NCBI GenBank assembly: GCA_026392465.1
Contig: JAPLCA010000039.1
Coordinates: forward strand, 1-54,583
Source: Propionibacteriales bacterium
GTDB lineage: Bacteria > Actinomycetota > Actinomycetes > Propionibacteriales > Nocardioidaceae
Length of the DNA: 54,583 nt
Direction of reading: 5' to 3'
Positions 7,779-16,265 of this stretch are shown piece after piece; position 1 is the stretch's first letter; every line of letters starts with the position of its first letter. Made by a program: the position numbers and the translations under genes. The notes beneath the pieces are model-generated. The model ran no database searches and was not told the origin of the DNA. It worked only from the letters and a program-made list of their open reading frames with translations.

Positions 7779-9165
7779 CGTCCCCGATCGGCCCAATGTT
7801 GGCAGCGGCGTCGGCAGAGGTCTCGGGGGGCTGCACGGTCAGGGTGACGCGGTCGATCCGCCGCCCCTCCATCCGCTCGACGGTGAGCGAGACCTGCAGC
7901 GGCTCGGGGTCGTCGTCCTCGTCGTCCGGCGTCGGGTCGACCTGCAGGTGGACGACGTCGCCACGCACGCCCAGACGACCGAGCTCGGTGTGCAGCAGGC
8001 CGGCGATCGTCTCGTAGTCCTCGCTCTCCGGCAGGGCCACCCCGGTCTGCTCGAGGACCTCGTCGGGACGCAGGAGACCCGACAGCGACCACGTGCCGTC
8101 GGGACGGTGGCGGCTGCGGCTCGCGACACGGTCGTGCTCGTCGAGCACCTCCCCGACGATCTCCTCGACGAGGTCCTCGAGGGTGACGATGCCGTCGGTG
8201 CCGCCGAACTCGTCGACGACGACCGCCATCTGCATCCCCTGGGCGCGCAGGAGCGCCAGCAGCGGGTCGAGCTCGAGGCTGTCGGGGACGGTGGTCACCG
8301 GGCCGGCCAGGTCGCCGAGACGGACGCCGCGACGTCGGTCGGGGTCGACCGCGACGGCCTGCTTCACGTGCACGATGCCCACGACGTCGTCCGGCGACCG
8401 GCCCGTGACGGGGAACCGAGAGTGGCCGGTCTGGCGGGCCGCCTCGATGACGTCGAGCGCGGTGTCGCGGGCGTCGAGGAAGTGCACGCGGACCCGGGGC
8501 GTGCGAACGTCGGCGGCGGTGCGGTCGCCGAACGCGATGCTGCGCGCCACCAGGTCGGCCGTCTCGTCGTCGATGGCTCCCTCGCGGGCCGAGCGCAGCA
8601 CGAGCGAGCGCAGCTCCACGGGCGAGCGGGCCGAGCGCAGCTCCTCCTGCGGCTCGACGCCCATGCGCTGCAGGGTGCGGTTGGCCGTCCCGTTGAGGAA
8701 CCGGATCGGCCAGGCCATCACCCGGGTGAACACCCGCTGCGGCAGCTGGGCGACGGCGGCCACGCGCTGGGGCAGGGCGAGCGCCAGGTTCTTCGGGATG
8801 AGCTCGCCCACCAGCATCGTGACGACGGTGCTGAGGAAGAGCGCCAGGCCGTACGCGACGGCGCTCTGCGCCCCTCCGGTGACGCCGAGGTCCTCCAGCG
8901 GACCGCGCGCGAGCCGCCCGATGGCCGGTTCGGCGAGGAACCCGATCGCCAGGTTGGTGATCGTGATGCCGAGCTGCGCGCCGCTGAGCTGGGTCGACAG
9001 GCTGCGCAGCGCCTTGAGGGTGCCGGCCGCGCCCGCCTCGCCCCGCTCGGCGTCGCGCTCGACCGTCGCGCGGTCGACGGTCACGAACGAGAACTCGGCC
9101 GCCACGAAGACGCCGCACGCGAGCATGAGGAGGAACGAGAGTCCCAGCAGGAGGAGCTCGGTCAT
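7762..9165 (-). CDS. CNNM/CorB-type membrane protein with CBS and CorC_HlyC domains (first of two)
   Basis: The 467-residue protein has a CNNM (DUF21) domain with four hydrophobic segments and the motifs AAEFSFVTVDRATVE and LIPKNLALALP. A CBS pair follows (GIVHVKQA and VVVDEFGGTDGIVTLEDLVEEIVGE), then a C-terminal CorC_HlyC domain (about 345-440) that ends in an acidic stretch. Such proteins sit in the membrane and are linked to magnesium/cobalt homeostasis. It is followed by an overlapping paralogue, giving the adjacent pair commonly seen in actinobacteria. GTG 9168 directly precedes the chosen ATG 9165. Confidence 0.92.
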   Translation of the reverse strand: MTELLLLGLSFLLMLACGVFVAAEFSFVTVDRATVERDAERGEAGAAGTLKALRSLSTQLSGAQLGITITNLAIGFLAEPAIGRLARGPLEDLGVTGGAQSAVAYGLALFLSTVVTMLVGELIPKNLALALPQRVAAVAQLPQRVFTRVMAWPIRFLNGTANRTLQRMGVEPQEELRSARSPVELRSLVLRSAREGAIDDETADLVARSIAFGDRTAADVRTPRVRVHFLDARDTALDVIEAARQTGHSRFPVTGRSPDDVVGIVHVKQAVAVDPDRRRGVRLGDLAGPVTTVPDSLELDPLLALLRAQGMQMAVVVDEFGGTDGIVTLEDLVEEIVGEVLDEHDRVASRSRHRPDGTWSLSGLLRPDEVLEQTGVALPESEDYETIAGLLHTELGRLGVRGDVVHLQVDPTPDDEDDDPEPLQVSLTVERMEGRRIDRVTLTVQPPETSADAAANIGPIGDGDGRG

Positions 9166-9281
9166 CACGGGGTCCCGGATGAGTCAGGGTCGGTCACGAT
9201 GGTGGGAACTGTACCCTTTGACGTCGGAGACCTCGTGCCGGAGCGGCGCCCGCCGACCGGTGACATCCAGGAGAGAAGACC

Positions 9282-9605
9282 GTGCCGACCTACCAGTACC
9301 AGTGCACCGAGTGCGGGAACGCGCTCGAGGTGCACCAGTCGTTCACCGACGATGCGCTGACCGAGTGCCCCGCGTGCCAGGGCCGGCTCCGCAAGGTGTT
9401 CAACGCGGTGGGCGTCGTGTTCAAGGGGTCGGGCTTCTACCGCACCGACAGCCGCAGCTCGACGACGTCCTCGGACACCGCCAGCTCGTCCTCCACGACC
9501 TCGTCCTCCACGTCGGGCTCCTCGACGTCGTCGAGTTCCCCCGCGTCGTCGGGCACGTCCACGTCGGGCAGCGGCTCCTCGTCCTCGGGCGGCTCGGCCG
9601 CCTGA
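9282..9605 (+). CDS. FmdB-family zinc-ribbon protein with Ser/Thr tail
   Basis: The first about 60 residues are an FmdB-type regulatory zinc ribbon: PTYQYQCTECGN, then CPACQGRLRKVF, then the GVVFKGSGFYRTD ending. The four Cys (C-x2-C ... C-x2-C) would bind zinc. The remaining about 45 residues are almost pure Ser/Thr/Gly, a low-complexity tail frequent in actinobacterial members. The start is GTG 9282, with AGGAGAGAAG just upstream. The function of the family is poorly defined. It is transcribed divergently from the CNNM pair. Confidence 0.9.
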   Translation: MPTYQYQCTECGNALEVHQSFTDDALTECPACQGRLRKVFNAVGVVFKGSGFYRTDSRSSTTSSDTASSSSTTSSSTSGSSTSSSSPASSGTSTSGSGSSSSGGSAA

Positions 9606-9652
9606 CCCGCTCCCCTGTGGAGACACGCTGGAACGGGGTCCTGCCCGCTGCT

Positions 9653-9658
9653 TAGCGT
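9653..9658 (+). promoter_or_regulatory. -10 box of the SAF-domain gene (leaderless)
   Basis: TAGCGT lies exactly 6 nt before ATG 9665, placing the expected transcription start on the A of the start codon. No Shine-Dalgarno sequence precedes the gene. Confidence 0.5.
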
Positions 9659-9664
9659 GGCCGG

Positions 9665-10267
9665 ATGGACCGTCTGCGCTCCGCCCTGCTCGAGCACCGT
9701 CGCCTGCTCGCGGCCGTGTGCACCGCCCTCGCCGTGCTGCTGGCGCTCGCGTCGGTGCGCCGACCGCCCGACCAGGTGGAGGTCGCCGTCGCCGCCCGTG
9801 ACCTCGCCAGCGGCAGCGTCCTCTCGGACGCGGACGTGACCACGGCGCTGCTGCCGACCAGGGCGGCACCACAGCGCCTCGTGGCGTCCGACGACCTGTC
9901 CGGACGGCGCGTCGGCGGCCCGATGCGCCGCGGTGAGCCCTTCACCGACGCGCGTCTCCTGGCTGCCGGGCCCGGCGACGGCCTCCCGCGGGGCCGCGTG
10001 GTGACGGCCGTGCGTCTCGCCGACGCGACGAGCGGACAGGGCCTGCGGGTCGGCGACCGGGTCGAGGTGCTCGCGGTGGCGACGGGCGCGGGCGGTCCGC
10101 GCGCGTCGGTCGTGGCCTCCGGTGCGCTCGTCGCGGCCGTGCCCGACCCGCGGGACACCGACGCGCCCACCCTCTGGCTCACCGTGCCCCGTCGCACCGC
10201 GCTCGAGCTCGCGCGGGTGGGGGTCGAGGCGCAGCTGAGCGTCGTCGTGGCGTCGGGCGACGGCTGA
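9665..10267 (+). CDS. SAF-domain protein, CpaB/RcpC-like
   Basis: The 200-residue protein has one N-terminal hydrophobic segment (about residues 14-30) followed by a SAF domain. The segments VEVAVAARDLASGSVLSDADV and GRRVGGPMRRGEPF are typical (read as separate short motifs), and a CpaB-like beta domain follows (GDRVEVLAV). CpaB proteins take part in Flp/tad pilus assembly, but no other tad genes are present here. Orphan SAF proteins of this kind are frequent in actinobacteria. It is probably a membrane-anchored extracytoplasmic protein; its partner is unknown. Confidence 0.8.
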   Translation: MDRLRSALLEHRRLLAAVCTALAVLLALASVRRPPDQVEVAVAARDLASGSVLSDADVTTALLPTRAAPQRLVASDDLSGRRVGGPMRRGEPFTDARLLAAGPGDGLPRGRVVTAVRLADATSGQGLRVGDRVEVLAVATGAGGPRASVVASGALVAAVPDPRDTDAPTLWLTVPRRTALELARVGVEAQLSVVVASGDG

Positions 10268-10358
10268 CCGCGCCTCGCCCGGTGAGTGGGACGCCGCGCG
10301 TTGACGCGCTGAACCCCTAGGCTCGTGGACGACCTTCACCGACGTCCAAGGGGGACAC

Positions 10359-10742
10359 ATGATCAAGGGATTCAAGGACTTCCTGCTGCGCGGGAACATC
10401 GTCGACCTCGCCGTGGCCGTCGTCATCGGCACCGCGTTCACCGCGCTGGTCACCGCGTTCACGACGTCGTTCATCAACCCGCTGATCGGGCTGGTCAGCG
10501 GCGGCGGCAAGGCCGGTGGCGTGCTGACCGTCAACGGCCAGAACTTCACGTACGGCGCCTTCATCACCGCCGTCATCACCTTCGTGCTCACGGCCGCGGT
10601 CGTCTACTTCGTCGTCGTGGTGCCCATGAAGACGATCAACGAGCGGCTCGCGCGCGGCAAGGAGGAGGAGCCGGCGGGGGTCAGCGAGGACATCCAGCTG
10701 CTGCGCGAGATCCGCGACACGCTGCAGCGCCAGAACCCCTGA
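10359..10742 (+). CDS. mscL: Large-conductance mechanosensitive channel MscL
   Basis: The 127-residue channel opens under membrane tension to release solutes in hypo-osmotic shock. It has the N-terminal amphipathic MIKGFKDFLLRGNIVDLAVAV, then TM1 with the pore-lining GTAFTALVTA, a periplasmic loop containing GGVLTVNGQNFTYG, and TM2 FITAVITFVLTAAVVYFVVV. A cytoplasmic helix ends in LLREIRDTLQRQ. Length and order are standard. AAGGGGG is placed a few bases before ATG 10359. Confidence 0.97.
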   Translation: MIKGFKDFLLRGNIVDLAVAVVIGTAFTALVTAFTTSFINPLIGLVSGGGKAGGVLTVNGQNFTYGAFITAVITFVLTAAVVYFVVVVPMKTINERLARGKEEEPAGVSEDIQLLREIRDTLQRQNP

Positions 10743-10758
10743 GACCGGGGGTCCGGGC

Positions 10759-10956
10759 TCAGCCGCCGTGGTGGGGCGGGACGTCCCGCAGCAGCTCGTC
10801 GTCGCGATGCGAGCCGGCCGACGTCCCGTCCTCGCCGCGCTCGTCACGCGTGGTGTCCGGCAGCAGGTCGCCCAGGAGCAGGGCCGCCCGGCGTCGACGT
10901 GCCTGCTCGGCGGCCTGACGCGCGGCGTCGTCGACCGTCACCTCGTCAGAGGACAC
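10759..10956 (-). CDS. Small conserved actinobacterial protein ending in PPHHGG
   Basis: A 65-residue, highly charged protein with an acidic N-terminus (SSDEVTVDD), an Arg-rich helix with AALLLGDLLPDTT, and a C-terminus of DVPPHHGG. I have seen similar small proteins annotated only as hypothetical in actinobacteria. I chose GTG 10956, which overlaps the end of the upstream epimerase gene by 11 nt and so suggests translational coupling. A longer frame to 11007 would lie inside that gene. No function can be assigned. Confidence 0.65.
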   Translation of the reverse strand: MSSDEVTVDDAARQAAEQARRRRAALLLGDLLPDTTRDERGEDGTSAGSHRDDELLRDVPPHHGG

Positions 10957-11842
10957 CGTCGAACCAGTCCGGGGTGAGCTTCGGGAACATCGGGTGCCAG
11001 CCGGCACGGTCGCCGAAGCGCTGGGACGTCACCCGCTGGGAACGTCCGAAGGTCTCCAGCCGCACGCCCGCCAGTCGCTGCGTGACCCGGTGGTGGAAGC
11101 GACCGCCACGGCGTCCTCCCGCGATGGCCAGCTGCTCGGCGAGGTCCTCGCGACGGCACGGCTCCGCACCCACGTTGTAGACGCCGGCCGGCGCGGTCAG
11201 CGCAGCCTCGGCGGCCGTGCCGACGTCGTCGACGTGCACCAGGTGCACCCACGACGACGGCTCGCCCCAGCCGGTGGGCCGGCCGGACCGGGCCCGACGC
11301 AGCAGCCAGCGCGAGCCGGGGTCGGACCCGACGATCTGGCCGAAGCGCAGCACGACGACCTCGCGACCACGTCGACCGAGGGCCCTCGCGTGCTGCTCGG
11401 CCTCGGCGACGGTGTCGGTGTCGCGGGTGATCTCGACCGGCGCCAGCTCGTCGATCCAGGCGTCGCCACCGTCGGCGTAGATCGACGAGCGGCTCTGCTG
11501 CACGAGCCGCGGGACGCCGGCTGCCAGCATGGCCTCGGCCACGCGGCGCGACCCGACCGCGCGGATGCGGTCGTTCTGGCGCCAGGCGCCGGGTCGCAGC
11601 ATCGCGAGGCCCACGGGCATGCGGCCGGCGAAGTTCACGACGGCGTCGCACCCCTGCATGCCCGCCGACATCGCCTCGACGTCGAAGACGGTGCCACGGT
11701 GCGGTGTCGCACCGTGTGCCTCCACGACGCGGGCGGCGCGCTCGGAGCGCACCAGTCCGACGACCTCGTGGCCGGCGGCGACGAGGGCGGTCGTGGTGGA
11801 CCGACCCATGACTCCGCTGGCTCCGGTGAGAAAGACCTTCAA
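10946..11842 (-). CDS. NAD(P)-dependent epimerase/dehydratase family protein (extended SDR)
   Basis: The 298-residue Rossmann protein has the N-terminal dinucleotide motif FLTGASGVMG (residues 4-13), a VNFAGRMP motif, a C-terminal substrate domain and the W-x-HLVHVDDVG segment typical of extended SDRs. The usual YxxxK catalytic pair is not obvious: SIYADGGDAW replaces the expected region. It may therefore be an atypical or non-sugar SDR. It is coupled to the small PPHHGG protein downstream. The substrate is unknown. Confidence 0.8.
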   Translation of the reverse strand: MKVFLTGASGVMGRSTTTALVAAGHEVVGLVRSERAARVVEAHGATPHRGTVFDVEAMSAGMQGCDAVVNFAGRMPVGLAMLRPGAWRQNDRIRAVGSRRVAEAMLAAGVPRLVQQSRSSIYADGGDAWIDELAPVEITRDTDTVAEAEQHARALGRRGREVVVLRFGQIVGSDPGSRWLLRRARSGRPTGWGEPSSWVHLVHVDDVGTAAEAALTAPAGVYNVGAEPCRREDLAEQLAIAGGRRGGRFHHRVTQRLAGVRLETFGRSQRVTSQRFGDRAGWHPMFPKLTPDWFDGVL

Positions 11843-11942
11843 CGTTCTGGCTCCGTGACGTCGGGTGATGTTCCGTCGTGCGTGGACGTTCTCACGGCCG
11901 CCGATCGGGCGACGTGATCGGACCAGGCTACCCGACGAGCCG

Positions 11943-12749
11943 TCAGAGCCCCTCGGACTCGCCCTCCGCCAGCTCGGTCACGAGCGGGACCACGTCGGCG
12001 ATCGAGTCGACCACCCGGGTCGGCCGGAACGGGAAGCGCTCGACCTGTCCCGGTGCCGTCGAGCCGGTCAGCACCAGGATCGAGCGCAGGCCCGCCTCGA
12101 GACCGGACAGCACGTCGGTGTCCATCCGGTCGCCGATCATCACCGTCGTCTCGGAGTGCGCCTCGATCCGGTTGAGGGCCGTGCGCATCATCAGCGGGTT
12201 GGGCTTTCCGACGAAGTAGGGCTCCACCCCCGTGGCCTTGGTGATGAGAGCCGCGACCGAGCCGGTGGCGGGGAGGCTGCCCGACGGCGACGGTCCCGTC
12301 GGGTCGGGGTTGGTCGCGATGAACCGCGCGCCGCTCTCGACGAGCTGGATCGCCTTGGTGATCGCCTCGAAGGAGTAGGTGCGGGTCTCCCCCAGCACCA
12401 CGTACTCCGGGTCCCTCGTGGTCATGACGTAGCCCACGTCGTGCAGCGCGGTGGTCAGCCCCGCCTCGCCGATCACGTAGGCCGTGCCCTCCGGGCGCTG
12501 CTCGCTGAGGAACTTCGCGGTGGCGAGCGCCGACGTCCAGATCGACTCCTGCGGGATGTCGAGCCCGGCCGCGTGCAACCGCGCGCGGAGGTCGCGCGGG
12601 GTGAAGATCGAGTTGTTGGTGAGCACGAGGAACGGGCGCTCGTGCCGACGCAGCGCGGCGATGAACTCGGCAGCGCCCGGGATGGCGCGCTCCTCGTGCA
12701 CGAGCACGCCGTCCATGTCGGTGAGCCACGAGGCGACGGGCTTGGTCAA
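11943..12749 (-). CDS. HAD-superfamily class IIA phosphatase, NagD-like
   Basis: The 268-residue enzyme hydrolyses small phosphate esters. Motif I, TDMDGVLVHE, supplies the nucleophile Asp10 and the acid/base Asp12. Motif II is LTNNS (about 43-47), the Lys motif is FVGKPNPLMM, and motif IV is IGDRMDTDV. The CapC2 cap lies between motifs II and III, as in NagD and p-nitrophenyl phosphatases. Here the residue two after the nucleophile sits in DMDGVL, the usual NagD form. The natural substrate is not predictable. A GGAG sequence precedes ATG 12749. Confidence 0.92.
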   Translation of the reverse strand: MTKPVASWLTDMDGVLVHEERAIPGAAEFIAALRRHERPFLVLTNNSIFTPRDLRARLHAAGLDIPQESIWTSALATAKFLSEQRPEGTAYVIGEAGLTTALHDVGYVMTTRDPEYVVLGETRTYSFEAITKAIQLVESGARFIATNPDPTGPSPSGSLPATGSVAALITKATGVEPYFVGKPNPLMMRTALNRIEAHSETTVMIGDRMDTDVLSGLEAGLRSILVLTGSTAPGQVERFPFRPTRVVDSIADVVPLVTELAEGESEGL

Positions 12750-12846
12750 GGCAGCTCCTGCGGGCGGGGTCGTCGGTCGGGCCCGTCCGGCGACGGGTCG
12801 TTCCTCATCCTAGGCGTGGCGCGTCGCAGCCCGGACCGTGGACGCG

Positions 12847-13131
12847 TCAGCCGTCGGCAGGCACGGCCGGACCCAGGACGGGTCGGTGCGGGTGCTCGCT
12901 GCGGCGGTGCGCGTGCGGGTCGATCTGGTGCACGACGGCCTCGACGAGCCACGCGTCGTCGTCGGTACGGCACTCGACGACCACGTAGGTCGCGAGGTCC
13001 CCCTGGGTGCCGAGGGCGACGACGCCGCTCATCGCGGCGGTGTGGAAGTCCGCGAGGATGTCCTGCTGCTCGGGCACACCGCTGACCTCGTACACGACGA
13101 CGGTCCAGGCGTCCTCGGCCGAACGGGACAT
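12847..13131 (-). CDS. Hypothetical protein, 94 residues
   Basis: A short cytoplasmic protein that begins SRSAEDAWTVVVYEVSGV and ends with a His/Arg/Pro-rich tail (HQIDPHAHRRSEHPH). I chose ATG 13131 because GGAGGGG lies just upstream; a longer frame to 13179 has no such site. I recognise no family. The repeated beta-strand pattern (TVVVYEV, ATYVVVECR, AWLVEAVVHQI) suggests a small alpha/beta fold. Histidines in the tail could bind metal, but that is speculation. Confidence 0.55.
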   Translation of the reverse strand: MSRSAEDAWTVVVYEVSGVPEQQDILADFHTAAMSGVVALGTQGDLATYVVVECRTDDDAWLVEAVVHQIDPHAHRRSEHPHRPVLGPAVPADG

Positions 13132-13253
13132 GGCCCCTCCACGGGTGCTGGTGCGGGTGCCGTGAGCGTACGACGGCACGGCCGCGGGCGCGCGTCGAAC
13201 GGACGACGGTCGGATGAACGACTCGCCCGGCTGCCAGATCGCGTGAACGGGCG

Positions 13254-13259
13254 GATACT
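13254..13259 (+). promoter_or_regulatory. Possible -10 box of the sugar dehydrogenase gene
   Basis: GATACT lies 6 nt before ATG 13266. It differs from TANNNT only at the first base and fits the leaderless spacing seen at several other genes in the window. Confidence 0.35.
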
Positions 13260-13265
13260 GAGGCG

Positions 13266-14444
13266 ATGAGAGCCCGACGCGTGGTCACGGCCGTCCTCGG
13301 CGGGGTGCTCTGCGCCTCCGCCACCCTCGTGGGAGGAGCTCCGGCCGCCACGGCGGCCGCCGAGCCGCCCCCGCTCGACGTGCGGGTCGTGCAGGCCGGC
13401 CTGCAGCACCCCTGGGCGCTCACCTTCCTGCCGGACGGCTCCATGCTCTACACCCAGCGGGACCGGCTGTCGGTCACCCTGCGCGACCCCCAGGGACGCT
13501 CGACGACGGTGCTGTCGCGTCCTGCCGGCATGTGGTCGGGCGGCGAGACCGGTCTCATGGGCATCGAGACGTCGGCCGACTTCGCCCGCAGCGGCGTCTT
13601 CTACACCTGCCACGGCTACCGCTCGGGCGACGTGCGGGACGTCCGCGTGGTCGCGTGGCGGCTCGACCGCTCCGCGGGGCGGGCGACGTTCGTGCGCAAC
13701 GTGGTCGTCGGCCTGCCGTCGAGCACCGGCCGGCACGGCGGCTGCGCGTTGCACCGCGGCAAGGCCGACTCGCTGTTCATCGGCACGGGCGACGCGGCAC
13801 GCGGCGGCATCCCGCAGTCGCTGACGTCCGGCGGCGGCAAGGTGCTGCGCGTCTCGGCGACGACGGGGCGGGGCTACGACGACAACCCGTGGGCATCGGC
13901 CCGCACGGCGATGCAGCGTCGGGTCTGGACGTACGGCCACCGCAACGTCCAGGGCGTCGTCCGGCAGCCGTCGACCGGGCAGATGTGGTCGGTCGAGCAG
14001 GGCTCCTACCGCGACGACGAGGTGAACGTGCTCGTCAAGGGCGGCAACTACGGGTGGAACCCGGTCCCCCGCACGTCGGGCGACCCCGACTACAACGAGG
14101 GTGCGAACTCCCCGATGACCGACGACTCGCTCCCGGGGACGCAGCGCCACGCTGCCTGGAGCTCGGGAACGTCGACGGTCGCGACCAGCGGCGCCGACTT
14201 CGTGAGCGGCTCCGGCTGGGGCAGCCTCGACGGCGCGCTCGCGGTGGCGACGCTCAAGGGCACGAGCCTGCGCCTACTGACCTTCGACGGCAGCCGTCGC
14301 CTCGTGCGGCAGTACACCCCGCCCGAGCTCTCCGGGACCTACGGACGGCTGCGCGGCGTGCAGCGCGGACCGGGCGGCGTGCTCTACGTGACCACGTCGA
14401 ACGGCTCGGACGACAAGATCCTGCGGGTGGCGCCGCGGACCTGA
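13266..14444 (+). CDS. Secreted PQQ-dependent sugar dehydrogenase family protein
   Basis: The 392-residue protein begins with a signal peptide (RAR ... hydrophobic core ... ATAAAEP, cleavage near residue 31) and continues as a six-bladed beta-propeller of the glucose/sorbosone dehydrogenase family. Seen motifs include HPWALTFLPDGSMLYTQR, GETGLMGIETS, YGHRNVQGV and EQGSYRDDEVNV. The second-blade HG pair (TGRHGG) matches family active-site positions. These enzymes oxidise aldoses with PQQ outside the cell, but many actinobacterial homologues are uncharacterised. It is the last core gene before the island. Confidence 0.9.
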   Translation: MRARRVVTAVLGGVLCASATLVGGAPAATAAAEPPPLDVRVVQAGLQHPWALTFLPDGSMLYTQRDRLSVTLRDPQGRSTTVLSRPAGMWSGGETGLMGIETSADFARSGVFYTCHGYRSGDVRDVRVVAWRLDRSAGRATFVRNVVVGLPSSTGRHGGCALHRGKADSLFIGTGDAARGGIPQSLTSGGGKVLRVSATTGRGYDDNPWASARTAMQRRVWTYGHRNVQGVVRQPSTGQMWSVEQGSYRDDEVNVLVKGGNYGWNPVPRTSGDPDYNEGANSPMTDDSLPGTQRHAAWSSGTSTVATSGADFVSGSGWGSLDGALAVATLKGTSLRLLTFDGSRRLVRQYTPPELSGTYGRLRGVQRGPGGVLYVTTSNGSDDKILRVAPRT

Positions 14445-14940
14445 CCCGTCCCCTCAGGCGCCGGTCCGGCTCGCGCCGTCTGCTCCCGGGCAGGCGCCCC
14501 CGGAAGTACCACGTCCGACGAGCGGTGATCGAACGTCCCTCGGCCTCTCCCGACGGTGGGCGCCGTGATGGTCGCGCGACCGAGGGTGACCGTGTGCTCT
14601 GAGCCGGCGCGGGTGATGTGCCGTCCGAGGCGTGTGCGGTTCGGACGACGGAGTGCTTCTGTCTCGGGCGCAGGACAGGCGCGACAGGCGCGTCGTGCGC
14701 GCCTCGACGCTCCGCTCGTCGAGCAGCGTCGCGGTGCCGAGGAGAACGTCGGAGGGCTGCTCGTGGATGCCGAGCGAGCTCGTTCCCCTTCCCCAGCGGT
14801 TCCGGCACGGAGCACGAGGAGACTGCGATGGCGCGCGCCACGCGCCACTACCACCAAAGAGTTGTTTGGTGGTATGTATGGGACGGCCCTCGGACTGCGC
14901 GGAGCCGTCGACGAGCGATCCACGAGAGGCGAGCCTGCAC
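14445..14940. other. Gene-free left margin of the island
   Basis: About 500 bp separate the sugar dehydrogenase from the MFS gene. Open frames here are Arg/Ser-rich and unlike proteins, and I see no convincing gene. A perfect palindrome at 14849-14874 is the only clear regulatory feature. Composition shifts from the GC-rich core to the island across this stretch, so the junction probably lies inside it. No integrase remnant or convincing attachment repeat is visible. Confidence 0.5.
14849..14874. promoter_or_regulatory. Perfect 10-bp inverted repeat, probable operator of the MFS gene
   Basis: TACCACCAAA (14849-14858) and TTTGGTGGTA (14865-14874) form a perfect dyad with a 6-bp spacer, 66 bp before the MFS start codon. 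Its size and symmetry fit a dimeric winged-helix or TetR-type repressor. The ArsR-like regulator encoded at 16266 is the obvious candidate. A weaker resemblance (GGTGGTTTGG at 16201-16210) lies upstream of that regulator gene. Confidence 0.6.
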
Positions 14941-16164
14941 ATGGACTCAGGGACCCACGTCACCTACCTGGATGTTCTGCGCCTGCCGCATGTCCTGCGT
15001 GTGCTCGTCCCGACGATCGTGGGCAAGCTCTCGTTCGCGATGGTGTCGCTGGGGTTGCTGCTTCTCGTCCAGAGCAGCTCCGAAGGATTCGCGGTCTCCG
15101 GTGCCGTAGCCGGAGCGTTCGGCATCGGCAACGTCGTTGTCGCTCCGCTGCGCGCTCGGCTCGTCGACCGATTCGGGGCTCGCCGAGTACTCGCGCTCCT
15201 GGCTCTGGGCTACACGGCGGGTTTGGTCGGCCTGGTCCTCGTCGCGAGCAGCTCGGCTCCAGCCTGGGCCCTCGTACTCCTGGGCGCCTTCAGTGGCGTG
15301 TGCACACCGCCGCTGGGTGCCGTCGTCCGAGGAATCTGGGTGCTGTTGTCGCCAACGGACCAGCACAGGCGGCGGGCGTACAGTCTTGACGCGGTGATCG
15401 AGGAGCTCATCTTCATCATCGGGCCCCTGTCCGTAGGAGTGGTCATGCTGATGCCCAACGGCCCGACCATCGCCGTGCTTGCCGCTGCCGCGACTGGCCT
15501 CCTGGGTACGCTCGGCGTCGTGTCGGGCCCGACGCCGACGCCGGTGCAACGCCGCGACCGCGGGGGGGACTGGCGCACGTGGGTCGGCCCCCTACGTCAT
15601 CTCCGGTTCTGGCCGGTGCTCCTGGTGCTCGCGGCTGTCGGCTTGGTGCTCGGTGCGGCGGAGCTTCTCGCCACGGCCTACGGGCCAGCCATCGGAGACG
15701 CCGGCCCCGGCGTCCTGCTGGCCTGCTTCGCGCTCGGCAGCGCGGCGGGAGGGCTCATGTATGGCGCTCGGCAGTGGGACGGGCCCGCGGTGCCCAGAAT
15801 GGCTGCACTCGGCGTCGGCGCACTCACGGTGCTCGTGGCGATGGTGTGGATCACGCACTTCGGGGCTCAGCTGGCGGCGTTCGTCGTCATGGGCCTGTTC
15901 GTGTCACCCTCACTGATCGCGGGCTACCTCGCAGCGGACGACCTCGCTCCAGCAGAGGAGCGCACAGAGGCCTCTGCCCTCATCAACACTGCCGTCAACG
16001 CCGGTGCCGCCCTTGCTTTTGCTCTGGGCGGGGCACTGGCAGACGGCCTGACCGTCGGCGCCGCAGCGGCGTGCCTCTCGGCCGTGGGCGCAGCCCTGAT
16101 CACTCTCGCTGTCGCCTCGTACACCGCCCATCGACGCGAGCCGACAGCAGCAACGCACAGGTGA
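14941..16164 (+). CDS. MFS transporter, probable product exporter of the island
   Basis: The 407-residue integral membrane protein has about 12 hydrophobic segments, with LRARLVDRFGARRVL in the loop between TM2 and TM3 (the MFS signature D-R-x-G-x-R-R). ATG 14941 is chosen: it gives a normal MFS length, starts just before the first membrane helix and has AGAGGCGAG upstream. A perfect palindrome lies 66 bp ahead. Its place in the biosynthetic island suggests export of the product and self-protection. Substrate specificity cannot be read from sequence. Confidence 0.88.
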   Translation: MDSGTHVTYLDVLRLPHVLRVLVPTIVGKLSFAMVSLGLLLLVQSSSEGFAVSGAVAGAFGIGNVVVAPLRARLVDRFGARRVLALLALGYTAGLVGLVLVASSSAPAWALVLLGAFSGVCTPPLGAVVRGIWVLLSPTDQHRRRAYSLDAVIEELIFIIGPLSVGVVMLMPNGPTIAVLAAAATGLLGTLGVVSGPTPTPVQRRDRGGDWRTWVGPLRHLRFWPVLLVLAAVGLVLGAAELLATAYGPAIGDAGPGVLLACFALGSAAGGLMYGARQWDGPAVPRMAALGVGALTVLVAMVWITHFGAQLAAFVVMGLFVSPSLIAGYLAADDLAPAEERTEASALINTAVNAGAALAFALGGALADGLTVGAAAACLSAVGAALITLAVASYTAHRREPTAATHR

Positions 16165-16265
16165 TCGCGAGCGCAGCTGCGGAGCCGGCCCTCTAGAGTG
16201 GGTGGTTTGGGAGCGGAGCTCAGGATGGGCCGGCGATGCCGTCGTGATATCGGAGGAGTTCACGG

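Noticed and set aside
14490..14503. GCGCCCCCGG near the left island border as a copy of the tRNA-Arg 3' end (attachment repeat)
   Set aside because: Only about 8 bases match and the following sequence diverges at once; too short in GC-rich DNA.
11862..14625. Two similar strings CGGGTGATGTKCCGTC near 11864 and 14608
   Set aside because: A single 16-base near match in different contexts is expected by chance in a 54-kb GC-rich window.
14384..14923. Minus-strand open frame across the left margin of the island
   Set aside because: Arg/Ser/Thr-rich with no family features or ribosome site, and it runs into the sugar dehydrogenase gene.
16201..16210. GGTGGTTTGG as a second operator for the ArsR-like regulator
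   Set aside because: Only a partial, non-palindromic resemblance to the dyad at 14849-14874; mentioned as weak and not listed as a site.
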